Shown here: positions 20,293 to 26,881 of the stretch, piece by piece
Numbering within the stretch: the first letter of the stretch is position 1
How the letters are laid out: the number at the start of each line of letters is the position of its first letter
Origin: a virus
IMG/VR virus record: IMGVR_UViG_3300042465_001304
Coordinates: 1-26,881 of that record
Reading direction: 5' to 3' (one strand)
Length of the DNA stretch: 26,881 nucleotides
Notes under the pieces: generated by a model
Database searches by the model: none
What the model saw: the letters and a program-made list of their open reading frames with translations, nothing else
What the model was told of the DNA's origin: nothing
Translations under genes and position numbers: made by a program

Positions 20293-22407
20293 TTAATTAA
20301 CAAATTTGCTGCGTAAATAGGCGCACTCTAAGGCAAGCGCTTCTTCGTAACGAATTCCATAGGATTCACCAGCCGCAACAGCCAAACGTTTTTCACCTGT
20401 TGGCACGCCATCCGCGTTACAGACTGGCTTGCCTTCTTTGTCAAGAACAGCCTCATACTGGTTTTCCCACTCATCCCAGCACAGGATGCCATAGGCAAAC
20501 GGGTCAAGATTTTCAGATTCAAAAGCCTCTTTGACACGCTGGGCAATCACTCCAAAGTGCCAACGTGCGCTGTCGCCTTTTTTTTCAACAGCGTGACTCA
20601 TCTTGAATTGAGCGTAATTTACTTTGCCCCAAGCCCGCAACACAGCTTCATCAATGCCGCCATCACGTTGCACCTTCAAGCGTTCGTCGGACGTGTTAAT
20701 CGCGCCGTTGACAGCAAAAACTTCAGACCAACGGTTTCCAGCAATACCCAACTTCATTGTGTTATTTGTAGCTGGATATAGGTCTCCGGTTGCGTTGACG
20801 ACAGTTTTTGATGTGTTGTCGTTTGTTCGCAATACCAGCGTGTTGGCCGTGTGGTCGTAGCTCACGCCTCCAATATAAGTGCCATCATTAAACCGTAAGT
20901 AACCTTCTTGACCTGTGAGTATTTGTTCTAAGTTAAATGAACCAACCGAATAGGCCTCAGTGCCACCAGCCACATTTCCAATGTAACGCTGAGTTGCTGC
21001 TCGAATTACGTTGTCCATCATTGTTACGTTTGCAAGTGATGTAACGGCATTCAAGTTGAATCCATACGATGTGGCGTGAGCAACGCTAACATTGATGTTC
21101 ATTCGGTTGTCATTCATCTGCAAATTTGGCAATCCCGAATTGCCAATAAAGAAGATTCCGCTAGGATTTGTGTCATAGCTTGCAAGACTGCCGAACTGCG
21201 GATTCGTTGCGTAGTTTGCTTTGATGTCGCTGATAACGTTGTTACTGATGACGCTGCCGTTTCCAATCAGCGCAAAGATGCCAGCAAATGCGCCAACGTT
21301 AGTAATCCAATTTTCTTCAATAATGGAAGGATCACCACCAGTTGCACCGACTGCAGCAACGTTAATCCCATAGCCACCAACATTTGTAATTTTGTTGCGG
21401 CTGATGGTTGCATTTCCAACAAAGCACATAATGCCGTTGGTGTAATCGTTGTCTTCATAAGCCGTGTTGTCGATTACGTTATCCGTAACTTGGGCATATA
21501 GACAATCTTCCTTGATGTCGATATATCCTTCATAAGTTCGAATATCACGCAAAATGTTATTTGTAACAATGGCGTTTCCAACGTCACGAATATAAATACC
21601 TTCGCAGTCTTCGCCATTTACATCGCTGTTTTGAATGTCCACAATGGTGTTGCCAGCAATGTAGCAAGCGTCAGCCTCGTGAATCATAAAAGCGTGAGTT
21701 TCACGCTGACCAGCAAATGTATTAAGAAATGCCGAAACAAAGTTGTTGGTGATTGACACCATTTTGCGTGTGGCTGGAACAACCAAGTCATATCCAAAAA
21801 AGACTGCTTGAACAGAACCAGACCCTGTAAATCCAGTAAACAAATTTCCGTCAATTACTGCATTGTCGCAGCGCTTAAAGGTCATTGAAAGACCCCAAGC
21901 TGTCAAAGTGTCAAAACGGCAACTTTGAATGTTTAGTTGACGCAAGCCGCTTTGTGTATTATCTCCAGCTAATCCATCTAAAAACAATGCACTTGTAGAG
22001 CCTGTAAATCGCACGCCAACAAATGACATTTCATCGTAAGGCAACACAACGCCAGCGCCAGGACGACCATAAATTATCTTACTAAATCTATTAAGCGTGA
22101 TGCTGTTAATGACAATGCTTTCTTCCATGTTCAGGAAGTTCACAAGCACAGCAGGGCCAGTGACCGTTGATTTGTCAATGCCTTCGCCGTAAATCCTAAT
22201 TGGACTTGTGATCGTTGGAGGCGACCAAGAGGTCAGCAAATACTCGCCCGCTGGAAAAAACAATTCCTGACCAGAAGCAGCTGCTGCATTTATTGCTGCC
22301 AACACAGCGGCTGAATCATTTGCAACACCATCTCCAACAGCGCCATAATCAAGCACATTGACTGGCGCGCCAGTAATCATCGAATAAGAAACTTTTGTTA
22401 GTGCCAC
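20293..22407 (-). CDS. Tailspike with beta-helix and C-terminal S74 chaperone/peptidase
   Basis: A 704-aa receptor-binding protein. The N-terminus (KVSYSMITGAPVNVLDYGAVGDGVANDSAAVLAAINA) enters a pectate-lyase-3 type beta-helix at once, without the long attachment module seen in the other spike. Asn-rich turns follow (VTNNILRDI, ISRNKITNV, IEENWITNV, ISNNVISDI, MNDNRMNIN). From about residue 570 an intramolecular chaperone of peptidase family S74 is clear: INTSDERLK with the expected Ser573/Lys578 pair, then HFGVIAQRVKEAFE and YEEALALECAYLR. The chaperone is expected to cleave itself off after trimerisation. GTG start at 22407 with AGGAGA upstream. The gene is about 40% GC in sampled stretches, far lower than the flanks. 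Confidence 0.9.
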   Translation of the reverse strand: MALTKVSYSMITGAPVNVLDYGAVGDGVANDSAAVLAAINAAAASGQELFFPAGEYLLTSWSPPTITSPIRIYGEGIDKSTVTGPAVLVNFLNMEESIVINSITLNRFSKIIYGRPGAGVVLPYDEMSFVGVRFTGSTSALFLDGLAGDNTQSGLRQLNIQSCRFDTLTAWGLSMTFKRCDNAVIDGNLFTGFTGSGSVQAVFFGYDLVVPATRKMVSITNNFVSAFLNTFAGQRETHAFMIHEADACYIAGNTIVDIQNSDVNGEDCEGIYIRDVGNAIVTNNILRDIRTYEGYIDIKEDCLYAQVTDNVIDNTAYEDNDYTNGIMCFVGNATISRNKITNVGGYGINVAAVGATGGDPSIIEENWITNVGAFAGIFALIGNGSVISNNVISDIKANYATNPQFGSLASYDTNPSGIFFIGNSGLPNLQMNDNRMNINVSVAHATSYGFNLNAVTSLANVTMMDNVIRAATQRYIGNVAGGTEAYSVGSFNLEQILTGQEGYLRFNDGTYIGGVSYDHTANTLVLRTNDNTSKTVVNATGDLYPATNNTMKLGIAGNRWSEVFAVNGAINTSDERLKVQRDGGIDEAVLRAWGKVNYAQFKMSHAVEKKGDSARWHFGVIAQRVKEAFESENLDPFAYGILCWDEWENQYEAVLDKEGKPVCNADGVPTGEKRLAVAAGESYGIRYEEALALECAYLRSKFVN

Positions 22408-22419
22408 AAGTTTCTCCTA

Positions 22420-23052
22420 TTAAGCAACTAAAAATGAGCCTGCATACCGAATGGTGGCAGCAGTATCAATGGGAACGTCTGTAACAGCGCCACCTCCGAC
22501 TGGATACTGCAAAACTTCAGCGTAGGTTGCATTTCGTCTGAATGTGGCCTGAGCCACATTTAAAGCAGTCAATGTAACGTCACTAACTTGCAAACTAAGT
22601 GGGGGTTCAAGACTAGTCACGTTCAACACCGTGAATGGCAAACCAGAAAGCCTCATATTACCTGTGCCAGTGTGTGCGCTCCACACAATAGTCGCTGTCA
22701 CATAAACCAGATTTCCAATTTTTGTGTAATAACCAAGCTGGGTAGAATAAGTCCCAGTGCCAGCACTTGATGAGCCAGAAATGGTCGGGGTGAATGTGCC
22801 TTCTTCATAGTCGCTGAACAACTCGCTTGTGCCTGTGCCCGGTGTGGCAGAAAAGTCGACGCCTTGACCAGATGTGCCAACAATAAAATTTCCTGTTGAC
22901 GCAGTAACCGCCGTTGCGCTAATTGCGCGGCCAGCAGTCAAGTTGGCAACGCTGACTTGTCTTGTTACACCACTTTGAACAATCGGCAGCACCTCAGTGC
23001 CGGCAAGCGGTGTAGTTGACGCCGGTAGGGCGGATATTTTTAAGTCAGCCAT
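22420..23052 (-). CDS. Short tail-fibre-like protein
   Basis: A 210-aa beta-rich protein upstream of the S74 spike. The N-terminus (ADLKISALPASTTPLAGTEVLPIVQSG...VSVANLTAG) is the standard anchoring motif of small phage fibres and is shared in outline with the next gene upstream. The middle has SELFSDYEEGTFTPTISG, GTGTYSTQLGYYTKIGNLVYVTATIVW, a recurrent domain of environmental phage tail proteins. The C-terminus ends TAATIRYAGSFLVA. It probably attaches to the virion by the N-terminus and supports or presents a receptor-binding head. AGGGAC precedes the ATG. GC is low. Confidence 0.8.
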   Translation of the reverse strand: MADLKISALPASTTPLAGTEVLPIVQSGVTRQVSVANLTAGRAISATAVTASTGNFIVGTSGQGVDFSATPGTGTSELFSDYEEGTFTPTISGSSSAGTGTYSTQLGYYTKIGNLVYVTATIVWSAHTGTGNMRLSGLPFTVLNVTSLEPPLSLQVSDVTLTALNVAQATFRRNATYAEVLQYPVGGGAVTDVPIDTAATIRYAGSFLVA

Positions 23053-23061
23053 GATTGTCCC

Positions 23062-23373
23062 TTAGACGTAGTTGACTTCAATTGTTGAAGTAGCCGGAGG
23101 TGCTTCGGAAAAGGTAAGCGTTGTACTTGCAACAGAAAAGCTGCTGTGGTTTTGATACACGCCGTTGATGTATACGTCTAAACCGTTTGGCGCTTTGGTC
23201 AACGTAAACGCGACTTGAGCGCCAGTTCCTGTAAACACATCGGTTGTTTGTGCGCTAAATAACGAAGCAACTGTTGCCTTAACAGTTGCTCCATTTTGCA
23301 CTGCGGGGACAATGTCCGTGCTACCTAACGGGATCGTAGCTGGCGGCAGTTGGGAGATTTTTATGGTACTCAT
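23062..23373 (-). CDS. Small virion anchor/fibre-base protein
   Basis: A 103-aa protein starting STIKISQLPPATIPLGSTDIVPAVQNGATVKATVASL, the same type of anchor motif as the next protein (KISALPAS...TEVLPIVQSG). It is followed by a compact beta module (FTGTGAQVAFTLTKAPNGLDVYINGVYQNHSSFSV and TLTFSEAPPATSTIEVNYV) known from many tail proteins. It may be an adaptor carrying the same virion-binding module as the fibre. ATGA overlap with the preceding 52-aa gene; its own ribosome site is poor, so translation is probably coupled. Confidence 0.76.
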   Translation of the reverse strand: MSTIKISQLPPATIPLGSTDIVPAVQNGATVKATVASLFSAQTTDVFTGTGAQVAFTLTKAPNGLDVYINGVYQNHSSFSVASTTLTFSEAPPATSTIEVNYV

Positions 23374-23528
23374 AAAAGTATCTGGCCTTCATCTTCTTGC
23401 ACAAGGTTGTCGCTACTCTCGGTAAGAAGGTTGTCTTGGGCCTGCTCGTTTCCACGCCCGCCAAAAAGCGAGATGATGCCGCCCAGCCCAAGGGCGACGG
23501 CGTTGCGAAAGGCTACACCGAAGCTCAT
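23370..23528 (-). CDS. 52-aa small protein with Gly/Leu-rich N-terminus
   Basis: A 52-aa protein recovered from overlapping starts and stops. The N-terminal half has a mildly hydrophobic Gly-rich stretch (AVALGLGGIISLFGG) that could insert in or lie along a membrane. The second half is acidic and polar (NEQAQDNLLTESSDNLVQEDEG). It has ATGA overlaps with both neighbours, which supports it being real. Function unknown; virion or membrane peptide are both possible. Confidence 0.66.
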   Translation of the reverse strand: MSFGVAFRNAVALGLGGIISLFGGRGNEQAQDNLLTESSDNLVQEDEGQILL

Positions 23529-23833
23529 TGCTTGTTGATCGGTTTGGCGTAAGCAGTGCCGTCAGTGCTGCCGATTCGCAGCACGCTGACGCGCCAAGGA
23601 GCGCCGCTGGTGTTGAGGGGCACCCCAAACGGGATGGGGGTGAAAGACGGAATTGGGGTGCTGGCGCTGGTAGCCACGGCCCCAACGCCCACCTGAACGT
23701 AGCAGGGCACTTCAGACCACACCACCACACCTTGGGGACCAGCGCCCCATGCCGTCGTGTTGCCCGCAGAGGCTCCGGCAGTTGCGGAGTAAGCGGGAAA
23801 ATCCGCTTGGCTCATTGGATTAAGAAGTTCCAT
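23525..23833 (-). CDS. Small beta-rich structural protein
   Basis: A 102-aa protein with MELLNPMSQADFPAYSATAGASAGNTTAWGAGPQGVVVWSEVPCYVQVG, then VPLNTSGAPWRVSVLRIGSTDGTAYAKPINKQ. The 'SEVPCYVQVGVGA-TA' and 'PWRVSVLRI' parts are features of small virion proteins that sit near tail or head genes in environmental podoviruses. The ATG at 23833 has AAGGAA upstream. No enzymatic motif. It overlaps the next gene by 4 bp. Confidence 0.7.
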   Translation of the reverse strand: MELLNPMSQADFPAYSATAGASAGNTTAWGAGPQGVVVWSEVPCYVQVGVGAVATSASTPIPSFTPIPFGVPLNTSGAPWRVSVLRIGSTDGTAYAKPINKQ

Positions 23834-23842
23834 TGTGATTCC

Positions 23843-23965
23843 TTACGCAAAAAATTTCAGTTTGGCTTTCATCACAAAACGCCTGTACCACCCAGCAATT
23901 TTGTGCGCGAACTTCTTGTGCAGCGGCCAAGACAGGTTGTCCGGCAGATCGTTGTAAATGTACAT
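23843..23965 (-). CDS. 40-aa basic protein
   Basis: A 40-aa protein, MYIYNDLPDNLSWPLHKKFAH then KIAGWYRRFVMKAKLKFFA, aromatic and basic toward the C-terminus. It fills the gap between two virion genes with no unused space: four bases after the upstream stop and nine before the next ATG. The composition (W, Y, F, K, R) is not like antisense noise. It has no strong Shine-Dalgarno, so re-initiation after the upstream gene is likely. Family unknown. Confidence 0.6.
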   Translation of the reverse strand: MYIYNDLPDNLSWPLHKKFAHKIAGWYRRFVMKAKLKFFA

Positions 23966-23969
23966 GGTG

Positions 23970-24275
23970 TCAGGCGTAGTAAGAAATGTTCAACTTGGCG
24001 CCAGCGCTTTGCTGAATGAAGCGAATTCTGGAGATGTCGCCGTCGTACTGCAAAGTCACACCGGCTGCAAGAGGCATCCCAACCGATGCTGTAGGCACAC
24101 CACCATCATCACGCCACCGCACGGCGGCGGCTTCACAACTGATTAGCGCAAACGAAGGCCGGCAATTCAGCCCGTTGGCGTCCGTAGTCGGAGCGCTAAG
24201 CCCGGTTGACGCGGATAGGGTCGCAATCTGCTCGTAGCCGATGCAAGATGTGATGGCTTTGAGGTTGATGGCCAC
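23970..24275 (-). CDS. Small conserved virion protein, GTG start
   Basis: A 101-aa protein, AINLKAITSCIGYEQIATLSAS at the start, then FALISCEAAAVRWRDDGGVPTASVGMPL and ISRIRFIQQSAGAKLNISYYA at the end. This pattern (a compact beta-barrel-like protein with VRWRDDG and a closing aromatic SYY) recurs in phage structural operons and is usually unnamed. GTG at 24275 has GGGAG upstream. It overlaps the preceding 46-aa gene by zero bases and is followed by the 40-aa gene. Confidence 0.74.
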   Translation of the reverse strand: MAINLKAITSCIGYEQIATLSASTGLSAPTTDANGLNCRPSFALISCEAAAVRWRDDGGVPTASVGMPLAAGVTLQYDGDISRIRFIQQSAGAKLNISYYA

Positions 24276-24416
24276 TTAGAATCTCCCGCGTTCAGTGAAC
24301 GAGCGCAATTTTACATAGGGTTGAGAAGAAGAGAACGGGGGCGTGGGCCCGCCCTCCACCGGAGGGAAGAAGTACCCCGAGAAGAACGCTGCAGCGAAGT
24401 ACGTCTTAGGAAACAT
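24276..24416 (-). CDS. 46-aa YFA-type small virion protein
   Basis: A 46-aa protein beginning MFPKTYFAAAFFSGYFFPPVEGG, with a polar basic tail (SQPYVKLRSFTERGRF). The start resembles very short phage proteins of the form 'M...YFA..YF...YFP' found between structural genes. It overlaps the end of the 284-aa gene by 11 bp and abuts the next gene's start. No good ribosome site is visible, so translational coupling is assumed. Function unknown. Confidence 0.66.
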   Translation of the reverse strand: MFPKTYFAAAFFSGYFFPPVEGGPTPPFSSSQPYVKLRSFTERGRF

Positions 24417-25260
24417 CGTAAGTCACGCCTGTGCGGTTGCCGTTAGCATCTACTGTGGCCGTAATCCGTACTGTAGTGCCATTCACGCTCTTGATCAAAA
24501 TGGGCCCGCCAGGCGAGCCTGCCAGTTCGCCTGCGGCAGAGGCAGAAATCAGCTTTAGCAAGTCGCTGGCAGTGTACGTCCCGTCGATGACTTCCGTCCA
24601 CGGGTTGGCCGCGCTGCCGGCGTCGTTGAGCTTCTCGCCCATCGTGCCAGCGACGTTGTACGCACTGGCTAAAGCGCTCCAGACCGCTGCGGACAGCGAC
24701 TGCGGGCTGAGTTCGGTAAACGGTGTGATGTCGCCGCTCAAATTTCCCGTGGCCCTGATCGTGGCACTGTTTGAGAACTGCACCAGCGCAGCGCCCACGG
24801 CGTCGACGATGGCGCCGAGCGTGGCGTTGTTGACCGTGAACGAGAAGGACGTGCTGCCAGATGCGGACAGGGCACCAGCCAAGTTGGCCGCAAGGTTGAA
24901 CGTGATCGACGTGGAGCCGACCGCCGAGACGATCAGTTGCCCGTCTGCCGGGTTGACAGTAATCGTGACCGTCGAGTCGCCGCTGATGTTGACGCCAGCC
25001 GCAAGATTTAGCAGCCCCGGCGTGACCGTCACCACGCACTGCGTGAACGACGACATCGCCCCAGGCTTATAGGGCAGCACCCACGACGATGGAGCCAAGT
25101 GCCCGCTGGGGATGCCTGCCAGCTTGGACGGGATGCCCTGGCCTACGGACTGGTTCATCCGGTCGCCACGCCCCCACATGGAACGGAAAGTTCCAGGCGA
25201 GCCGCCGATCTGGCGCAGGGGTAGCTGCGCCAGGAGCGTGGTGTTTGTCTTGAGAGCCAT
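24406..25260 (-). CDS. Beta-rich virion protein with C-terminal conserved domain
   Basis: A 284-aa protein. The N-terminus (RQIGGSPGTFRSMWGRGDRMNQSVGQGIPSKLAGIPSGHLAP) is Gly/Pro-rich. The middle is a long Ser/Thr/Ala/Asn-rich beta stretch with pseudo-repeats (SGDSTVTITV, VGSTSITFNLAANL, SGSTSFSFTVNNATL, ATIRATGNLSGD). The C-terminal 95 residues (LSAAVWSALASAYNVAGTMGEKLNDAG through ILIKSVNGTTVRITATVDANGNRTGVTYD) match a domain common at the ends of phage tail proteins. Likely an adhesin-like or fibre protein. ATG 25260, six bases after the previous gene. Confidence 0.72.
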   Translation of the reverse strand: MALKTNTTLLAQLPLRQIGGSPGTFRSMWGRGDRMNQSVGQGIPSKLAGIPSGHLAPSSWVLPYKPGAMSSFTQCVVTVTPGLLNLAAGVNISGDSTVTITVNPADGQLIVSAVGSTSITFNLAANLAGALSASGSTSFSFTVNNATLGAIVDAVGAALVQFSNSATIRATGNLSGDITPFTELSPQSLSAAVWSALASAYNVAGTMGEKLNDAGSAANPWTEVIDGTYTASDLLKLISASAAGELAGSPGGPILIKSVNGTTVRITATVDANGNRTGVTYDVS

Positions 25261-25266
25261 GCCCGA

Positions 25267-26145
25267 TCAGCCCCAGCCGACCTCGACCGCGCCGTAGAAG
25301 TTGGTGGACGCCGCCGTAGCCGCACCCGCGAAGTAGAGCCACGTGAGACAGGCACCGTCCATGACGCGAGGAAGGCTCGGCAGTTGGTTGAGCAGATCCC
25401 GCTCGGCAGCGACGGACACGGTGGTCAGCGGCAGCGTCAGCAAAGGCCGCGCAAGGCACAGCGCCCCGGTGCCGGTGTTGGCCGCGCTGAAGGTGACCGT
25501 CGCCACGGTAGACACGCCCGTGTCGCCCGATGCCAGGGGTAGGAAGGGACCGTAGTTGTTGGCAGCCGTGCCGCTGTGGCTGATGTGCCCCACGATGCCG
25601 GAAGCCGTCATGGCGACCGTCACCGGCAGGCTGCGGCCCGAGGTGGGCACTGTGTTGCTGTAGCTCAGCGCGATGTTCTGCGCCGTGGCGCCCGCTGCAG
25701 CGGTTTGCACCCAGAACAACCTGCACCCGGCCCCGTTGGTGTAGCGCAGGCTGGGCGTGCCCGTCAGGGTTTGCGCCACCGCGCTGTTGTTCGTGATACC
25801 GGGCCAGTAGCCCTGCAAGTCCACCAGCATCAACTGCGCCGGAACGCCTGTCGCCACAGAAGTGAGCGCCGAGACGTTCAGAACGTGCTTGGTGTCTGGA
25901 CTGACATTCCCGCCGTGCGGCAGGCCGAAAATCTGCGTGCCGTTGCCGGTGGTTTCGTCGCAAGTGCGCCAAGCCAGCGCAGTGCCAGCCCAGGCGTTGG
26001 CGACAGGCGTTCCGGCCAAACCGCTGAAGTCATACCACCGGCCTGCGGTGTAGGCTGCAGCGCCCGTGAGTTTGTTCCAGTCGGCGCGGTTGAACTTGCC
26101 GCTTGTGATCTCGTTGACGAGATCGTCCATTGAACTGAATGGCAT
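25267..26145 (-). CDS. Virion protein, paralogue B of a tandem pair
   Basis: A 292-aa, beta-rich protein with an N-terminal helical lead (FSSMDDLVNEITSGKFNRADWNKLTGA). Its second half lines up with the neighbouring partial gene: RYTNGAGCRL against RYTDGEGVRM, NNYGPFLPLASGDTGVSTV against AGPFFPLADGDRGVRSV, LCLARPLLTLPL against MLLAKPLFTMSA, and LPSLPRVMDGACLTWLYF against QAALPRIYDGAFLNYIYN. So the two genes are tandem duplicates that have diverged. The family is a structural one without a known name to me. AAGGAA precedes the ATG at 26145. It lies upstream of the head genes, where portal-proximal or fibre genes would be expected. Confidence 0.76.
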   Translation of the reverse strand: MPFSSMDDLVNEITSGKFNRADWNKLTGAAAYTAGRWYDFSGLAGTPVANAWAGTALAWRTCDETTGNGTQIFGLPHGGNVSPDTKHVLNVSALTSVATGVPAQLMLVDLQGYWPGITNNSAVAQTLTGTPSLRYTNGAGCRLFWVQTAAAGATAQNIALSYSNTVPTSGRSLPVTVAMTASGIVGHISHSGTAANNYGPFLPLASGDTGVSTVATVTFSAANTGTGALCLARPLLTLPLTTVSVAAERDLLNQLPSLPRVMDGACLTWLYFAGAATAASTNFYGAVEVGWG

Positions 26146-26154
26146 GGTGATTCC

Positions 26155-26881
26155 TTACGGTGTCCAGATGAATTGCGCCTGACCCACCATCGGCAACAAG
26201 CCGCTTGTCTGGGTGGATATGTTGTAGATGTAGTTGAGAAACGCGCCGTCGTAGATTCTGGGCAACGCTGCCTGCTCACGAAGGAAGTTTTTTTCAACGG
26301 TTGACGACAACTCGTTGGCGGACATCGTGAACAGCGGCTTGGCCAACAGCATCACGCCGAACCCGCCCACGCCTGTCGTAAGCTGCACAGACTGCACAGA
26401 CCGCACGCCCCGGTCACCATCGGCCAGCGGGAAGAACGGCCCTGCAGAGCCCCCGGAGGTGCTGATCATGTTGGGTCCAATGACAGCAATGCCGCCCGAG
26501 GCTCTGTACGCTGTCGTAATGGTCTTGGCAACGCCGTCTTGGTTGGTGTAGTTGATGGTGATGTTCGTGGCAGTGTTTGTTCCAGGCGTTTGCATCATCA
26601 TCAGCATCCGCACACCCTCACCGTCTGTGTATCGCGGCAAGGTCACATCGTTGGTCAAGTCTTGCTGGTCGGTGTTGTCTAGGTCGATGTACGGGTAAAA
26701 CATCAAATAGTCGAGAAAGTAGACCGAAGGCAGAAAGCCGGTTGTTCCGCCATGCGTCAAAGACATGCTGAGCAGATACCGCTCAGACACGCCCGCAGGC
26801 CCGACATAGATGCTGTTGTTGCGCTGGCCGATGAGTTGCGTGGCCTCAAGCGCGGTGCCAACGTATGCGTTGTAAGACGGG
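26155..26881 (-). CDS. Virion protein, paralogue A of a tandem pair (5' end beyond window)
   Basis: At least 241 residues are visible and the frame is open to the window edge, so the true start lies outside; the GTG at 26790 is internal to the alignment with its paralogue and is not the start. The visible part begins SYNAYVGTALEATQLIGQ and contains RYTDGEGVRMLMMMQTPG, SAGPFFPLADGDRGVRSVQSV, MLLAKPLFTM and ALPRIYDGAFLNYIYN, matching the downstream gene throughout. Likely a capsid- or tail-associated beta protein. It is followed by paralogue B after 9 bp. Confidence 0.76.
   Translation of the reverse strand, partial: PSYNAYVGTALEATQLIGQRNNSIYVGPAGVSERYLLSMSLTHGGTTGFLPSVYFLDYLMFYPYIDLDNTDQQDLTNDVTLPRYTDGEGVRMLMMMQTPGTNTATNITINYTNQDGVAKTITTAYRASGGIAVIGPNMISTSGGSAGPFFPLADGDRGVRSVQSVQLTTGVGGFGVMLLAKPLFTMSANELSSTVEKNFLREQAALPRIYDGAFLNYIYNISTQTSGLLPMVGQAQFIWTP

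Noticed and set aside
24352-24366. Perfect CCCTCC / GGAGGG hairpin considered as a terminator
   Set aside because: It lies inside the 46-aa coding frame, has no T run on either strand, and encodes part of a Pro/Gly stretch.
25067-25972. 301-aa minus-strand frame overlapping the two virion genes in another frame
   Set aside because: It is very rich in Arg, His and Ala, spans a gene boundary, and competes with two genes that have clear protein similarity to each other.
26155-26790. GTG at 26790 as the start of the last gene
   Set aside because: The same frame is open to the window edge and the residues before it align with the paralogous gene downstream, so the true start is outside.
1-26881. 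CRISPR arrays, tRNA genes, insertion sequences, integrase or attachment sites
   Set aside because: I saw no regularly spaced repeats, cloverleaf sequences, transposase or integrase motifs, or terminal repeats in the window.

Overview
The window is a stretch of tailed-phage genome (Caudoviricetes) with a P22-like, short-tailed (podovirus-type) virion. This rests on a P22-type coat protein, a gp4-like head-completion protein and a gp10-like tail hub in P22 order, followed by three putative ejection proteins, tailspikes and a lysis cassette. High GC outside one cassette, Shine-Dalgarno starts, and small-gene families I associate with phages of Burkholderiales suggest a betaproteobacterial, perhaps freshwater, host; the host is inference. 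No integrase, repressor, terminase, portal or DNA polymerase lies inside the window, so lifestyle is undetermined. Portal and terminase are probably beyond the right edge, and further replication genes beyond the left edge.

Layout. (1) Positions 1-1572, minus strand: early genes reading off the left edge, namely a 78-aa protein, a zinc-ribbon protein and a DUF2800 Fe-S nuclease. (2) Positions 1573-1689: a divergent control region with a near-perfect 24-bp inverted repeat. (3) Positions 1690-5785, plus strand: thirteen genes with no gaps, almost all joined by 4-bp ATGA/GTGA overlaps. They run VRR-NUC nuclease, SNF2-type helicase, many small proteins, and a winged-helix protein last. (4) Positions 5721-26881, minus strand: the late region, transcribed right to left. 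In transcription order it holds two paralogous virion proteins, small structural proteins, an AT-rich receptor-binding cassette (short fibre, S74-processed tailspike, small partner), scaffold, coat protein, and two decoration-like proteins separated by hairpins. Then come gp4-like protein, an HExxH protein, gp10-like hub, a repeat-bearing tail protein, a second tailspike, a GNAT-like protein, three large putative ejection proteins, a small membrane protein, a GH108 endolysin and a Pam3-gp28-type holin.

How it fits together: the divergent early operons would supply DNA-processing enzymes (two nucleases and a translocase). The long leftward late operon builds the procapsid, closes the head, adds the tail and spikes, loads ejection proteins and finally lyses the cell. 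Several real genes are under 60 codons (3481, 4232, 4665, 5721, 23370, 23843, 24276); they were found by reading overlaps and start sites. I did not see a clearly new multi-gene defence or counter-defence system. The points most worth following up are the hairpins punctuating the coat region, the AT-rich tailspike cassette, the 63-bp in-gene tandem repeat, the divergent operator-like palindrome and the zincin-like protein between the tail genes.
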